64,000 bases of DNA from Sphingomonas koreensis (GCA_006438735.1 RCZF01000001.1:1302001-1366000), one strand, 5' to 3'; shown: positions 1-9,150, counted from the stretch's first letter. Made by a program: numbers and translations. Notes: generated by a model not told the origin, from the sequence alone.

Positions 1-1131
1 GATTTCCGCCAGGTCGGCGTCGCCGGTGCGCATCCGCTCCATCACGCGCCACATCCAACCGGTGCCCTCGCGGCACGGCGTGCATTGGCCGCAGCTTTCG
101 TGGCGGTAGAAATAGCTGATCCGACTGATCGCGCGGACGATATCGGTCGACTTGTCCATCACGATCACCGCCGCGGTGCCGAGGCCCGAGCCGAGCGCCT
201 TCAGCCCGTCGAAATCCATCGGGCAGTCCATGATCTCCTTGGCCGGCACCAGCGGCACCGACGAGCCGCCGGGGATCACCGCGAGCAGATTGTCCCAGCC
301 GCCGCGGATGCCGCCGGCGTGCTTTTCTATCAGCTCGCGGAACGGGATGCTCATCGCCTCTTCGACGACGCACGGCGTGTTCACATGGCCCGAAATCTGG
401 AACAGCTTGGTGCCCTTGTTCCCTTCGGCGCCGAAGCTCGAGAACCATTCGGGGCTGCGCCGCAGGATGGTCGGCACCACCGCGATCGATTCGACATTGT
501 TGACCGTCGTCGGGCAGCCGTAGAGACCCGCGCCCGCGGGGAATGGCGGCTTGAGGCGCGGCTGGCCCTTCTTGCCTTCCAGACTTTCGAGCATCGCGGT
601 TTCTTCGCCGCAGATATATGCGCCCGCGCCGCGATGGACGAAGACGTCGAAATCATAGCCCGAACCCGCGGCGTTCTTGCCGAGGAACCCCTTGTCATAG
701 GCTTCGGCGACCGCGGTGAAGAGGTTCTCCGCCTCGCGGATGAATTCGCCGCGGATGTAGATGTAGGCCGCTCGCGCGCGCATCGCGAAGCCGGCGATCA
801 GCGCACCTTCGATCAGCTTTTGCGGATCGTGGCGCAAGATCTCGCGATCCTTGCATGAACCCGGCTCGGATTCGTCGGCGTTGATCACAAGGAAATTGGG
901 CCGATCGGGCCGCGGCTCCTTGGGCATGAAGGACCATTTCATGCCAGTCGGGAAGCCCGCGCCGCCACGACCGCGCAGGCCCGAGGCCTTGATCTTGTCG
1001 ATGATGGCGTCCTGGCCGATCGCCATCAGATCCTTGGTATTGTCCCAATCGCCCCGCGCCATCGCGGCATCGATATGCCACGACTGGAAGCCGTAGACGT
1101 TTGTGAAGATGCGGTCCTTGTCAGCGAGCAC
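1..1131 (-). CDS. nuoF: NADH-quinone oxidoreductase subunit F (partial, 3' end off window)
   Basis: This is the NADH- and FMN-binding subunit of respiratory complex I, which passes electrons from NADH to its N3 4Fe-4S cluster on the cytoplasmic arm. 377 codons are visible. The glycine-rich [10 protein letters not shown] stretch (residues 54-63) belongs to the nucleotide/FMN site. C347, C350 and C353 in [11 protein letters not shown] are three of the four N3 ligands; the fourth and the last ~50 residues lie beyond position 1. I start at GTG (1131) because GGAGGG lies just upstream and homologous sequence begins there. The start overlaps the end of the preceding 51-codon ORF. It is the last visible gene of the minus-strand nuo operon. 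Confidence 0.96.
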   Translation of the reverse strand, partial: MLADKDRIFTNVYGFQSWHIDAAMARGDWDNTKDLMAIGQDAIIDKIKASGLRGRGGAGFPTGMKWSFMPKEPRPDRPNFLVINADESEPGSCKDREILRHDPQKLIEGALIAGFAMRARAAYIYIRGEFIREAENLFTAVAEAYDKGFLGKNAAGSGYDFDVFVHRGAGAYICGEETAMLESLEGKKGQPRLKPPFPAGAGLYGCPTTVNNVESIAVVPTILRRSPEWFSSFGAEGNKGTKLFQISGHVNTPCVVEEAMSIPFRELIEKHAGGIRGGWDNLLAVIPGGSSVPLVPAKEIMDCPMDFDGLKALGSGLGTAAVIVMDKSTDIVRAISRISYFYRHESCGQCTPCREGTGWMWRVMERMRTGDADLAEI

Positions 1132-1276
1132 GGGGCCCTCCGATGAGCTTTTCTGCAACGAAATAGACGATCACCGCGGCCGCGAGACCGATGATCACGC
1201 CAAGCAATTTGAGCGCCAGCACCAAGCACACGACCAGCACCACGCCGCCAACGATTATCGCGATCAGCGCGCTCAT
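1121..1276 (-). CDS. 51-residue single-span membrane microprotein within the nuo operon
   Basis: This short ORF lies between nuoE and nuoF. Its ATG (1276-1274) overlaps the nuoE stop as ATGA, and its last codons overlap the nuoF GTG, so it is tightly coupled translationally. After MSAL come about 40 strongly hydrophobic residues (runs such as [20 protein letters not shown] and [20 protein letters not shown]), enough for one long or two short membrane segments, then a basic GGPRAR tail. I recognise no complex I subunit in it; it is not NuoK or NuoA. A role in complex I assembly is only inference from position. The same overlap geometry as its neighbours argues that it is translated. Confidence 0.72.
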   Translation of the reverse strand: MSALIAIIVGGVVLVVCLVLALKLLGVIIGLAAAVIVYFVAEKLIGGPRAR

Positions 1277-1941
1277 GCCCATTCGCTTCGGTAATCGTGG
1301 TTCTCATCGACCATCGCCCTGAGGTTGGTCGGCCCGCCCTCGGCGGCGCTGGTCTGGCGATCGACCTGCGGCCCCGGCGTCGGCGTTTCGCCGCGCGCCA
1401 GCGCCTCGAGGACGACGGTCATCTTGTCGTAATCCAAGTCTTCGTAATTATCGTCGTTGATCTGGACCATCGGCGCGTTGGTGCAGGCGCCCAGGCACTC
1501 GACCTCGGTCAGCGTGAACAGCCCGTCGGGTGTGGTCTTGCCCTTTGACAGGCCGTGATTCTTGCACGCCGCCAACACGTCGTCCGAGCCGCGCAGCATG
1601 CACGGCGTCGTGCCGCAGACCTGCACATGATAGCGGCCGACCGGCACGAGGTTGAACATCGTGTAGAAGGTAACGACCTCGAACACGCGCATATACGGCA
1701 TGTCGAGTTGCTTCGCGACGAACTCGATCACCGGCACCGGCAACCAGCCCTGCGTCTTGGTTTCGACCCCGACCTGCCGCTGCGCGAGATCGAGCAGCGG
1801 CAGCGACGCCGACGCTTGCCGTCCGGCCGGATAGCGGCCGATGATTTCCTTGGCCTTGGCGGCATTCGCCTCGGTCCAGGCGAAATCGCCCCAACGCGCG
1901 CGGACCTCGTCCTCGGGAGGCAGTTGCGGGGATTCAGCCAT
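1273..1941 (-). CDS. nuoE: NADH-quinone oxidoreductase subunit E
   Basis: This is the 24-kDa-type thioredoxin-fold subunit of complex I, which carries the 2Fe-2S cluster N1a and pairs with NuoF in the NADH-oxidising module. The 222-residue protein has the four ligands in order: C109 and C114 in VCGTTPC, then C149 and C153 in ECLGAC. Residues after about 185 form a hydrophilic tail (TPTPGPQVDRQTSAAEGG) typical of alphaproteobacterial versions. The start is ATG at 1941. It follows nuoD after a gap filled by a palindromic repeat, and overlaps the next small ORF by ATGA. Confidence 0.97.
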   Translation of the reverse strand: MAESPQLPPEDEVRARWGDFAWTEANAAKAKEIIGRYPAGRQASASLPLLDLAQRQVGVETKTQGWLPVPVIEFVAKQLDMPYMRVFEVVTFYTMFNLVPVGRYHVQVCGTTPCMLRGSDDVLAACKNHGLSKGKTTPDGLFTLTEVECLGACTNAPMVQINDDNYEDLDYDKMTVVLEALARGETPTPGPQVDRQTSAAEGGPTNLRAMVDENHDYRSEWA

Positions 1942-1975
1942 GGTTCGGTTCCTGCGCGGACAGCGCTCGCTTGCT

Positions 1976-2057
1976 CGTCATTGCGAGCGGAGCGAAGCAA
2001 TCCAGAGTCCCGACCGAAACGCTGGATTGCCGCGGGCCTTCGGCCCTCGCAATGACG
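1976..2057. repeat. Palindromic intergenic repeat between nuoD and nuoE
   Basis: The arms CGTCATTGCGAGCGGAGC (1976 on, continuing to CAATCCAG) and CTGGATTGC (2022) through CTCGCAATGACG (2057) are inverted copies and can fold into a long imperfect hairpin, with a secondary GGGCCTTCGGCCC hairpin on the right. It fills almost the whole nuoD-nuoE gap, the only non-overlapping junction in the visible operon. It resembles REP-like elements and encodes nothing itself. It could stabilise or partly attenuate the transcript (inference). Confidence 0.85.
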
Positions 2058-2076
2058 GCGACTGGCATAACTCTGC

Positions 2077-3363
2077 TCACCGGTCACACTCCCCGAACAC
2101 GATGTCCATCGCGCCCAAAATCGCGGTCGTATCCGCCAGCATGTGGCCCTTCGACATGAAGTCCATCGCCTGCAAATGGCTGAACGCAGTCGGGCGGATC
2201 TTGCAGCGATAGGGTTTGTTGCTGCCGTCCGAGACCATGTAGATGCCGAACTCGCCCTTGGGGCTTTCGGTCGCGACATACACTTCGCCGGCGGGGACGT
2301 GATACCCTTCCGTGTAGAGCTTGAAGTGGTGGATCAGCGCTTCCATCGATTGCTTCATCTCGCCGCGCTTGGGCGGGACGACCTTGCGATCGAGGCTGGC
2401 GATCGGGCCTTCGGGCATGTCGGCGAGGCACTGCTTGATGATCCGCGCCGACTGGCGAACCTCCTCGACGCGGACCATGAAGCGATCGTAGCAATCGCCC
2501 TTGGTGCCGACCGGAATGTCGAAATCCATCCGGTCGTAGACATCGTAGGGCTGCGATTTGCGCAGATCCCACGGGATACCGGCGGCGCGGATCATCGGGC
2601 CGGAAAAGCCCCATTTGATCGCGTCGTCGCGGCTGACGGTGGCGATATCGACATTGCGCTGCTTGAAAATGCGGTTGTCGGCGACGAGGCTGATCGCATC
2701 CTCGAACAGCCGCGGCAGCCGCGTGTCGAGCCAGTCGCCGATGTCGGCGAGCAGCTTCAAGGGCGCATCCTGATGGACGCCGCCGACACGGAAATAGTTC
2801 GAGTGCATCCGCGCACCAGAGACGCGCTCGAAGAAATTGAGGCAATCCTCGCGGATTTCGAACAGCCACAAGTTCGGCGTCATCGCACCGACATCCATCA
2901 CATGGCTGCCGAGGTTGAGCATGTGGTTGGAAATGCGCGTCAGCTCGGCGAACAGCACGCGCAGATATTGCGCGCGCAGCGGCACTTCGAGATCGAGCAA
3001 TTTCTCGACCGCGAGCACGAAGCTGTGCTCCATGCACAAGGGCGAGCAATAATCGAGGCGGTCCATATAGGGGAGCGCCTGGGCATAGGTCTTGTACTCG
3101 ATCAGCTTTTCGGTGCCGCGGTGGAGCAGCCCGATATGCGGATCGATCCGGTCGATAATCTCGCCGTCGAGCTCCATCACCAGCCGCAACACGCCGTGCG
3201 CGGCGGGATGCTGCGGGCCGAAGTTGATCGTGTAATTCTGGATCGCGACGTCGCCGGTGGTCGGATCGATCGCGTCCTTGTCGCCGAGCAGCTGCTCGAG
3301 ATACGGATCGGGCTGCGTGCCGATCGCCGGCGCGGCGTCCTTGATGATCGTTTCGTCGGTCAT
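2077..3363 (-). CDS. nuoD: NADH-quinone oxidoreductase subunit D
   Basis: This is the 49-kDa-type subunit of complex I. It forms the quinone-binding pocket with NuoB at the junction of the peripheral and membrane arms. The 428-residue protein shows [15 protein letters not shown] near residue 48, the HRGTEKLIE and YMDRLDY segments, and the C-terminal [13 protein letters not shown] typical of the family. It begins with a ~35-residue variable leader. The ATG at 3363 overlaps the nuoC stop (ATGA). It is followed by the palindromic repeat before nuoE. Confidence 0.97.
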   Translation of the reverse strand: MTDETIIKDAAPAIGTQPDPYLEQLLGDKDAIDPTTGDVAIQNYTINFGPQHPAAHGVLRLVMELDGEIIDRIDPHIGLLHRGTEKLIEYKTYAQALPYMDRLDYCSPLCMEHSFVLAVEKLLDLEVPLRAQYLRVLFAELTRISNHMLNLGSHVMDVGAMTPNLWLFEIREDCLNFFERVSGARMHSNYFRVGGVHQDAPLKLLADIGDWLDTRLPRLFEDAISLVADNRIFKQRNVDIATVSRDDAIKWGFSGPMIRAAGIPWDLRKSQPYDVYDRMDFDIPVGTKGDCYDRFMVRVEEVRQSARIIKQCLADMPEGPIASLDRKVVPPKRGEMKQSMEALIHHFKLYTEGYHVPAGEVYVATESPKGEFGIYMVSDGSNKPYRCKIRPTAFSHLQAMDFMSKGHMLADTTAILGAMDIVFGECDR

Positions 3364-4193
3364 TGGTTCTGCCCCTTGCCCGGGGTCGGATTGACGTCGG
3401 CCTTTTTGGGCTCGCGGTTGCCCTTGGGCTTGGTTTCCGCCTTGCCCTCGCCGGTCTGCGCAGGGCTCTCGGTCGATTTGGGCGTGTCGGCCGTCGTCTG
3501 CGCCTTCGATTGCGCGGCGTCGGCCTTCTTGATTTCATCGGCCTTGAGCGGCGTCGGCGCGCCCTTGGCTTCGGGCAGCATGCCCTTTTCGTCGCCGGGG
3601 AGAATATATTCCGCGCCTTCCCACGGGCTCATGAAATCGAACGTGCGGAAATCCTGCGCCAGCTGCACGGGCTCATAAACGACGCGCTTTTCGTCCTCCG
3701 AATAACGCAGCTCGACATAGCCGGTCAGCGGGAAATCCTTGCGCTGCGGATGGCCGCGAAAGCCATAGTCGGTGAGGATGCGGCGCAGGTCCGGATTGCC
3801 GTCGAACAGCACGCCGTACATGTCGTACACTTCGCGCTCGAGCCAGCCCGCGACCGGCCAGATGCCGGTCACCGACGGCACCGGCTTTTCCTCATCGGTC
3901 GAAACGCGCACCTGGATACGGTGATTGCGCGTGAGGCTGAGCAGGCAATAGACGCACTCGAATCGCTCTTCGCGGTCGGGATAATCGACCCCGGCGAGTT
4001 CCATCAGCTGCTGATATTCGAGGCCTTTGGTGTCGCGCAGGGCGATCATCGCCGGCACGAGAGCCTCGCGATCGACGAACAGCGAAACCTCGCCAACGCG
4101 CTCCTGATCGCCGAGCAGCATATCGCCCAACACCGCGCGCGCCGCGTCGACAACGCCATCATTGGCGGCATAGGCTGGGGCAGACGCCCTCAT
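3360..4193 (-). CDS. nuoC: NADH-quinone oxidoreductase subunit C with long hydrophilic tail
   Basis: This is the 30-kDa-type complex I subunit that packs against NuoB and NuoD in the peripheral arm. The family core covers residues ~20-205 and includes [20 protein letters not shown] and the [15 protein letters not shown] signature. After about residue 210 comes a ~65-residue Lys/Ala/Pro/Thr-rich tail ([20 protein letters not shown] and similar) that looks disordered and is longer than in the minimal family. The ATG at 4193 overlaps the nuoB stop by ATGA, and its own stop overlaps nuoD the same way. The core assignment is firm; the tail's role is unknown. Confidence 0.96.
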   Translation of the reverse strand: MRASAPAYAANDGVVDAARAVLGDMLLGDQERVGEVSLFVDREALVPAMIALRDTKGLEYQQLMELAGVDYPDREERFECVYCLLSLTRNHRIQVRVSTDEEKPVPSVTGIWPVAGWLEREVYDMYGVLFDGNPDLRRILTDYGFRGHPQRKDFPLTGYVELRYSEDEKRVVYEPVQLAQDFRTFDFMSPWEGAEYILPGDEKGMLPEAKGAPTPLKADEIKKADAAQSKAQTTADTPKSTESPAQTGEGKAETKPKGNREPKKADVNPTPGKGQNQ

Positions 4194-4750
4194 CGTTCGA
4201 TCGTCCCGACGCGGCGGATTTTCCGCTGCAGCTGCATGATGCCATACAGCAGCGCCTCGGCGGTCGGCGGGCAGCCGGGGACGTAGATGTCGATCGGCAC
4301 GATCCGGTCGCAGCCGCGCACCACCGAATAGCTGTAATGGTAATAACCGCCGCCATTGGCGCAGCTACCCATCGAAATGACGTATTTCGGGTTCGACATC
4401 TGATCGTAAACGCGCCGCAGCGCCGGCGCCATCTTGTTGCACAGCGTGCCTGCGACGATCATCACGTCCGACTGGCGCGGAGACGCCCGCGGCGCCGCGC
4501 CGAACCGCTCGAGATCGTAACGCGGCATGTTGACGTGGATCATCTCGACCGCGCAGCAGGCGAGCCCGAAGGTCATCCACCACAGCGAGCCTGTGCGCGC
4601 CCATTTGAACAGGTCTTCGGTCGAGGTGACCAGAAAGCCCTTGTCGGTCAGCTCGCCGTTGAGATCGCTGAAGAACGCCTCGTCGGGCGGCACGACCGCG
4701 CCGCCCGCGGCCGCGCGCTGCAGCTCGACGGGGCCGGAGTGCGGTGTCAT
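4190..4750 (-). CDS. nuoB: NADH-quinone oxidoreductase subunit B
   Basis: This complex I subunit carries the terminal 4Fe-4S cluster N2, which donates to ubiquinone. In the 186-residue protein the ligands are C65 and C66 (GLACCAVEM), C130 ([10 protein letters not shown]) and C160 (VPGCPPTAE). The reading frame is open further upstream, but I place the start at ATG 4750-4748 because it overlaps the nuoA stop (ATGA) like other junctions in this operon, and because the upstream extension is antisense-like sequence over nuoA. Confidence 0.97.
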   Translation of the reverse strand: MTPHSGPVELQRAAAGGAVVPPDEAFFSDLNGELTDKGFLVTSTEDLFKWARTGSLWWMTFGLACCAVEMIHVNMPRYDLERFGAAPRASPRQSDVMIVAGTLCNKMAPALRRVYDQMSNPKYVISMGSCANGGGYYHYSYSVVRGCDRIVPIDIYVPGCPPTAEALLYGIMQLQRKIRRVGTIER

Positions 4751-5121
4751 TCCCAATCCAACGCTCCCTTCTTCCAGGCGTAGACAAGGCCGAGCGCGAG
4801 TTCGGCGATGAAGATCATCATCGAGAACCACGCCGTCCAGCCGAGGTGAAACACAGAAACCGCCCAGGGATAGATGAACGCGGCTTCGAGATCGAAAATG
4901 ATGAACAGGATCGCGACGAGATAGAAACGCACGTCGAACTGGCTGCGCGGATCCTCGAACGCGGGGAAACCGCACTCATATTCGCTGAGCTTCGCGACGG
5001 TCGGCTTGTGCGAGCCGGTCAGGCGCGAGGCCAGCATCGGCAACACCACGAACGCGGTGGAAATCGCCAGCGCGACGCCCAGAAACAGCAGAATCGGAAG
5101 ATATTGCGACAGATCGACCAA
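4747..5121 (-). CDS. nuoA: NADH-quinone oxidoreductase subunit A
   Basis: This membrane subunit of complex I has three predicted membrane helices (residues ~8-30, 63-85 and 92-115) and the conserved loop [20 protein letters not shown] between helices 1 and 2. It has 124 residues, usual for the family. The start codon appears to be TTG (5121-5119), giving [12 protein letters not shown] after the initiator; I see no better in-frame ATG upstream. It is the first gene of the nuo operon. The 106-bp upstream gap contains a plausible but weak TTGCCC/TTAGAA promoter pair reading toward it. Confidence 0.95.
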   Translation of the reverse strand: MVDLSQYLPILLFLGVALAISTAFVVLPMLASRLTGSHKPTVAKLSEYECGFPAFEDPRSQFDVRFYLVAILFIIFDLEAAFIYPWAVSVFHLGWTAWFSMMIFIAELALGLVYAWKKGALDWE

Positions 5122-5227
5122 GGGTTTTCTCGCAGGTGCGAAGGGAATGTGCCGGGCTTCTAAAACGATGGGTCCGGGGGGGCAAGGGTTGCAGGCGTGA
5201 GAATCACTCGCAAGTCTTCGCCCGCTA

Positions 5228-6040
5228 TTATCTCAACGCGCCAGCCACCAATTTGTGCAGTTTCGAATGCAGCGTATCGTTGGCGGCAAGGAATTCATTG
5301 CGCTCCAGCGACTTGTCGCCGCCGCGATAATCGGTGATGAACCCGCCCGCTTCCTTGACCAGCAGCATGCCCGCCGCGACGTCCCAATGCGCAAGGTCCG
5401 ATTCCCAGAAACCGTCGAACCGGCCCGCCGCCACCCAGGCGAGATCGAGCGCGGCCGAGCCGAGCCGGCGAATCCCCGCCACTTCTGGCGCGACCGCGCC
5501 GAAGATGCGGCTCCATTCGGCGAAATTGCCATGGCCTAGAAACGGGATGCCCGTCGCAATCACCGCGTCGGCGAGGTCGCGGCGCGAGGAAACGCGCAGC
5601 CGTTGATCCTGCAACCACGCTCCCCGGCCCTTTTCGGCCCAGAAGCTCTCGTCGGTCAGCGGCTGATAGACGATCGCGGCGAGCGGCTCGTAGCGGCCGT
5701 TGCCTTTGGGCTCCTCCGCCGCGATCGAGATCGCGACATGCGGAATGCCGTGGAGAAAATTGGTCGTGCCGTCGAGCGGATCGACGACGAAGCGCGGCTT
5801 GGCCGGATCGCCTTCGACGATCCCGCGCTCCTCCATGATGAAGCCCCAATCGGGCCGCGCGCGCGACAATTCCTCGAACAGCGTCTGCTCGGCGCGCTCG
5901 TCGGCCATCGAGACGAAATCGGCCGGCCCCTTGCGGCTTACCTGGAGATGCTGGACCTCGTTGAAATCACGCCGCAGCCGCGGCGCCGCCTTGCGCGCGG
6001 CGCGCTCCATGACGGTGATGAGGCCGGAATGCGCTACCAT
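5228..6040 (-). CDS. suhB: Inositol monophosphatase family phosphatase
   Basis: This is a Mg2+-dependent, Li+-sensitive-type phosphatase of the IMPase/FBPase/CysQ fold, 270 residues. The metal-site motifs are complete: E70/E71 in MEERG, D87-P-L-D90-G-T in VVDPLDGTTNF, and the C-terminal WDVAAGMLLVKEAGG. Such proteins hydrolyse myo-inositol-1-phosphate, and in enterobacteria SuhB also binds the Nus complex. Which role applies here cannot be read from sequence. It is separated by only 3 bases from the upstream secreted-protein gene, so the two are probably co-transcribed behind efp. Confidence 0.9.
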   Translation of the reverse strand: MVAHSGLITVMERAARKAAPRLRRDFNEVQHLQVSRKGPADFVSMADERAEQTLFEELSRARPDWGFIMEERGIVEGDPAKPRFVVDPLDGTTNFLHGIPHVAISIAAEEPKGNGRYEPLAAIVYQPLTDESFWAEKGRGAWLQDQRLRVSSRRDLADAVIATGIPFLGHGNFAEWSRIFGAVAPEVAGIRRLGSAALDLAWVAAGRFDGFWESDLAHWDVAAGMLLVKEAGGFITDYRGGDKSLERNEFLAANDTLHSKLHKLVAGALR

Positions 6041-6043
6041 CGC

Positions 6044-6385
6044 TTATTTGCCTTTAGCCGGGGCATCGACCGGCACCGGCACCGGCGCGCCGCAGACCTT
6101 GGCGATGACCATCAGCCGCACCGTCGGATCGGCGCCGTGGAGCGGCTTGTTCTTGGCGATCACAGCGGCCGTGCCGGCGGCGATCTTGCTGAGCGAATTT
6201 TCGTAGAGACAGCCGAACAAGCCGTTCTTGGTCTCCTGCGGCACGCCCTTGGCGTTGAGCGCGCCGACGATCAGGCTCAGCGTCTGCTCGGCGCTTTGCA
6301 ATTGGGCCTTGGTGGGCTTGGTGTCGGCTGCCGTCGCCGGCGACGCGCCGGCCAAAGCCAACGCCGCGATCATCATCATCCGCAT
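6044..6385 (-). CDS. Small secreted protein, function unknown
   Basis: The 113-residue protein has a clear signal peptide (MRMMMIAALALAGASPATAA, cleavage after ~20), so it is probably periplasmic. The mature part is mostly helical and polar, with two cysteines (in GLFGCLYEN and AKVCGAPV) that could form a disulfide, and ends in PVPVDAPAKGK. I do not recognise the family. It lies between efp (5 bases upstream) and the IMPase gene on the same strand, so it looks like the middle gene of a three-gene operon. Confidence 0.75.
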   Translation of the reverse strand: MRMMMIAALALAGASPATAADTKPTKAQLQSAEQTLSLIVGALNAKGVPQETKNGLFGCLYENSLSKIAAGTAAVIAKNKPLHGADPTVRLMVIAKVCGAPVPVPVDAPAKGK

Positions 6386-6389
6386 GCGA

Positions 6390-6953
6390 TCAATCCGCCC
6401 GCTTCACATAGGTCTGCTCATAGACATCGACGACGATCCGCGTGCCCGCGCCGATATGCGGCGGCACCATCACGCGCACGCCATTCTCGAGCACGGCGGG
6501 CTTGTAGCTCGACGAGGCGGTCTGCCCCTTCACCACCGCGTCGGCCTCGACGATCAGCGCCTCGATCGTGTCGGGCAGCTGGACCGAGATCGGCTTCTCG
6601 TCGTGAAGCTCCATCACCACGTCCATGCCATCCTGCAGGAACGCCGCGGCGTCGCCCAGCAGATCGGTCGGCAGCGTGATCTGCTCATAGGTTTCCTTGT
6701 CCATGAAGGTCAGCATGTCGCCGTCCTTGAAAAGGAACTGAAAATCCTTGGTGTCGAGCCGCACGCGCTCGACGCTCTCGGCAGAGCGGAAACGGACGTT
6801 GTTCTTCCGCCCATCGATCAGGTTCTTCATCTCGACCTGCATATAGGCGCCGCCCTTGCCGGGCTGGGTGTGCTGGATTTTCACCGCGCGCCAGATGCCG
6901 CCTTCATATTCGATGATGTTGCCGGGACGAATCTCGACCGCGTTGATCTTCAT
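6390..6953 (-). CDS. efp: Elongation factor P
   Basis: EF-P is the tRNA-shaped translation factor that binds between the P and E sites and relieves stalling at polyproline stretches. The 187-residue protein has the KOW-like N domain and two OB domains, ending in [15 protein letters not shown]. The tip loop is QPGKGGAYM, with a lysine at K33 where the modifiable residue sits, so this is the lysine subtype rather than the arginine (EarP) subtype. A client is nearby: TonB at 23315-23980 has runs of eight and seven prolines. The start ATG is at 6953. Confidence 0.97.
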   Translation of the reverse strand: MKINAVEIRPGNIIEYEGGIWRAVKIQHTQPGKGGAYMQVEMKNLIDGRKNNVRFRSAESVERVRLDTKDFQFLFKDGDMLTFMDKETYEQITLPTDLLGDAAAFLQDGMDVVMELHDEKPISVQLPDTIEALIVEADAVVKGQTASSSYKPAVLENGVRVMVPPHIGAGTRIVVDVYEQTYVKRAD

Positions 6954-6980
6954 GGGATCTACCTGCTGGAAAGAGCGAAT

Positions 6981-7014
6981 GGGTTCCCGTCAAAGTAGTA
7001 CTTCGGCGGGGCCC
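6981..7014. repeat. Short palindromic repeat upstream of efp
   Basis: The sequence GGGTTCCCGTCAAAGTAGTA (6981-7000) continuing CTTCGGCGGGGCCC is a near-palindrome centred on the GTA/TAC core. It matches the reverse complement of 62292-62326 with about six differences, so at least two copies exist in this window. It lies 27 bp upstream of the efp start, inside the likely leader, and after the end of the M23 peptidase gene. Confidence 0.75.
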
Positions 7015-7026
7015 GAAGCCGCGGCC

Positions 7027-7626
7027 TTAGCCGCCGACCGGCTTTCCGGCAAGCAGCGGGTAGGGATTGACCGGCGTGCCCTGCCACCAGCCCTCGCCGG
7101 GATGCATGTAGCTGAGCCCGAAATGGAGCTGGTAATTCCCCGGCCCCGCGTCGCCGGTATCGCCAGCATAGCCTAGCAGATCGCCCGTCTTAACCACCTG
7201 CTGCTCCTGCACGCCGGGCGCATAGCCGGACATGTGCGCATAATAATATTGCCAGCGTCCGTCGGGCGAGCGTTCATAGAGCGTCGTGCCGCCGAGCGTG
7301 CTGTCGAACATCTTCTCGATCGTGCCCGGCGCGGCGGCGAGTATCGGCGTGCCCTGCGGCACCATGATATCGGTGCCATGATGCTGCCGTGCGCCGCCTT
7401 CGCGCGGATCGAGCCAATTGTCACTGATCTGATCGCGCCGTACGCCTTGGACGGGCACCGCGAGCGCCGGATAGCCCGCGATCGCCGGCGCGCCCGGATC
7501 GAGCGGGCTGTCGCTCGGCGCCGGCGCATTCGCACGGCGTATCGGACCGCCGAAATGCAGCATTGATCCGAACAGCGCCGCGCCGACCACGATCAGCGTC
7601 AGGATCACCCAGCCGAGCCGGCTCAT
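7027..7626 (-). CDS. M23-family metallopeptidase-like protein, membrane-anchored
   Basis: The 199-residue protein has an N-terminal membrane anchor (residues 4-24) and a LytM/M23 domain from ~55. Zinc ligands H82 and D86 (HHGTD) and H168 (QLHFG) are present, as is the YAHM segment (H131). The usual HxH is Q166-L-H168, so the first histidine, which assists catalysis in LytM-type enzymes, is replaced by glutamine. It may be a weak peptidoglycan endopeptidase or a regulator without catalysis. It follows the L,D-transpeptidase gene by 6 bases, so a shared cell-wall role is likely. Confidence 0.85.
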   Translation of the reverse strand: MSRLGWVILTLIVVGAALFGSMLHFGGPIRRANAPAPSDSPLDPGAPAIAGYPALAVPVQGVRRDQISDNWLDPREGGARQHHGTDIMVPQGTPILAAAPGTIEKMFDSTLGGTTLYERSPDGRWQYYYAHMSGYAPGVQEQQVVKTGDLLGYAGDTGDAGPGNYQLHFGLSYMHPGEGWWQGTPVNPYPLLAGKPVGG

Positions 7627-7632
7627 CGCGCC

Positions 7633-8643
7633 CTATTCCTGAAAGACCACCGGCGTGCCGGGCTTGACCATCATCGCCAGCCGCGCCGCATTCCAGTTCG
7701 CCAGCCGCACGCAGCCATGGCTCTCGGTGCGGCCGATCAGCGAGGGTTCGGGCGTCCCGTGGATGCCGTAATGCTCCTTCGACAGATCGAGCCACACCAC
7801 GCCGACCGGCCCGTTCGGCCCCGGCGGCAGCATCGCCTTGGCGTCGCCCGCCTTGGCGTCCCAGAACAGCGCGGGATTATAGGCGAACTTGGGATTGTAA
7901 TCGGGGCCGTTGATCTTCCAATTGCCGATCGGCAGCGGATCGTGCGTGCTGCCCGTCGTTACCTGGAACTGCGCGACGAGTTTGTCGGAATCGTCGAACA
8001 CCTTGAGCACCGAATCGGACTTGTCGACGACGATCTTCGCCGCCTCGGGCTCGTTGCCGTCGACGTTGAGCGAAGCAAGCGTATCGCGCCACGCCTGCGG
8101 CAATGACGGATCATAGCTGCGCGAGGTCGGCAGCGCGTTGGGGAACACCACCTTCGTGCCGGGCGACAGCTCGGTATCGGCGCTGTTAAGCGCCATCAGC
8201 ACCTCGGGCGTGGTGTGGAACATCTCCGCCAGCTTTTCCATCGGCGATCGGTAATAGAGGCCGGGCAGCTTGGCCTGTTGATCCTCGCCGTGCGGGATCG
8301 GGTTGATATAGGGGCCGGCGAGCGTGGCAGCGGTCAGCGCCAGCGTCTTGGTCGGCGTCCAGACTTGATAGGGCTTGAGCGCCGCCAGCGTCGGTGCATT
8401 GACCTCGCCGGTCTTCTTCAACCCGCGGCTTTCCTGAAATCCCTTGATCGCCGCGGTCAGCGACATGCCTTTCCTGCCGTCGAGCACGCCGGGCGAAAAG
8501 CCGAGGTTATCGAGGATCACCTGCACCTGAAGCACGCCCATATCGATGCCGGGCTTCGCAGCCGGCGTGGCCGGTGCCTGCGCCAAGGCCGCGCCTCCGC
8601 CGGCGAGGACAAGGGCGGCGGCGGCGAATAGCGTTTTCGGCAT
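7633..8643 (-). CDS. L,D-transpeptidase with peptidoglycan-binding and LysM-like regions
   Basis: This periplasmic enzyme forms 3-3 crosslinks or attaches proteins to peptidoglycan. The 336 residues comprise a signal peptide (1-22), a PG_binding_1-type helical domain (~35-90), a LysM-like stretch (~130-168, LAEMFHTTPEVLMALN) and a YkuD catalytic domain (~203-335). The catalytic signature is H295 in IHGTPEP and S308-H309-G310-C311-V-R, with C311 the nucleophile. The ATG at 8643 is unambiguous. It is immediately followed by the M23-like gene, probably in one operon. Confidence 0.93.
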   Translation of the reverse strand: MPKTLFAAAALVLAGGGAALAQAPATPAAKPGIDMGVLQVQVILDNLGFSPGVLDGRKGMSLTAAIKGFQESRGLKKTGEVNAPTLAALKPYQVWTPTKTLALTAATLAGPYINPIPHGEDQQAKLPGLYYRSPMEKLAEMFHTTPEVLMALNSADTELSPGTKVVFPNALPTSRSYDPSLPQAWRDTLASLNVDGNEPEAAKIVVDKSDSVLKVFDDSDKLVAQFQVTTGSTHDPLPIGNWKINGPDYNPKFAYNPALFWDAKAGDAKAMLPPGPNGPVGVVWLDLSKEHYGIHGTPEPSLIGRTESHGCVRLANWNAARLAMMVKPGTPVVFQE

Positions 8644-8725
8644 CGATTCAAACTCCTGACAGATACGCCTTGTCAGAACCGTCCAGCCGTCGCTTGTTTC
8701 CCCCGCGCAACGGAAATCGCTTGGT

Positions 8726-9136
8726 TCACAGGCGGCGGCGCAAATGCTCGACGCTGGTCAACGTCCCGGCGAGCGCCGGATCGGTGGCGCATTCCCGTTC
8801 GAGATCGGCGCGAATCTTCTCGATATCGTGTTCGGTGCGATGTTCGATGCCGATGAACTGGTTGCGTGCGCTTTCGAGCGCGCGGATCAGCTCGTCGAGC
8901 TTGGCCTGCATCGCCGCCGCGTCGCGATTTTGCGAATTCTGGATCAGGAACACCATCAGGAAGGTGATGATCGTCGTCGCCGTATTCACCACCAGCTGCC
9001 AGGTATCCGAATAATGGAACGCCGGCCCGGTCAACAGCCACAGCAGGATCAACCCCAGCGCCATGACGAACGCCAACGGCTGGCCGGAGAAAAAGGCAAT
9101 CCGCCCGGCGAGATATGTGAAGAAACGATCGACCAC
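8726..9136 (-). CDS. Low-affinity iron permease (Fet4-like) family membrane protein
   Basis: The 136-residue protein has two hydrophobic spans (residues ~18-37 and ~46-65) and a soluble, charged helical C-terminus (QAKLDELIRALESARNQFIG). VVNTATTIITFLMVFLIQN is typical of the family named for fungal Fet4; bacterial members are of unproven transport function. The start is GTG at 9136 with a GGGAGATGA ribosome-binding stretch upstream; no upstream ATG is in frame. It stands alone, downstream of thiE on the same strand. Confidence 0.82.
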   Translation of the reverse strand: MVDRFFTYLAGRIAFFSGQPLAFVMALGLILLWLLTGPAFHYSDTWQLVVNTATTIITFLMVFLIQNSQNRDAAAMQAKLDELIRALESARNQFIGIEHRTEHDIEKIRADLERECATDPALAGTLTSVEHLRRRL

Positions 9137-9150
9137 GGCTCATCTCCCGA

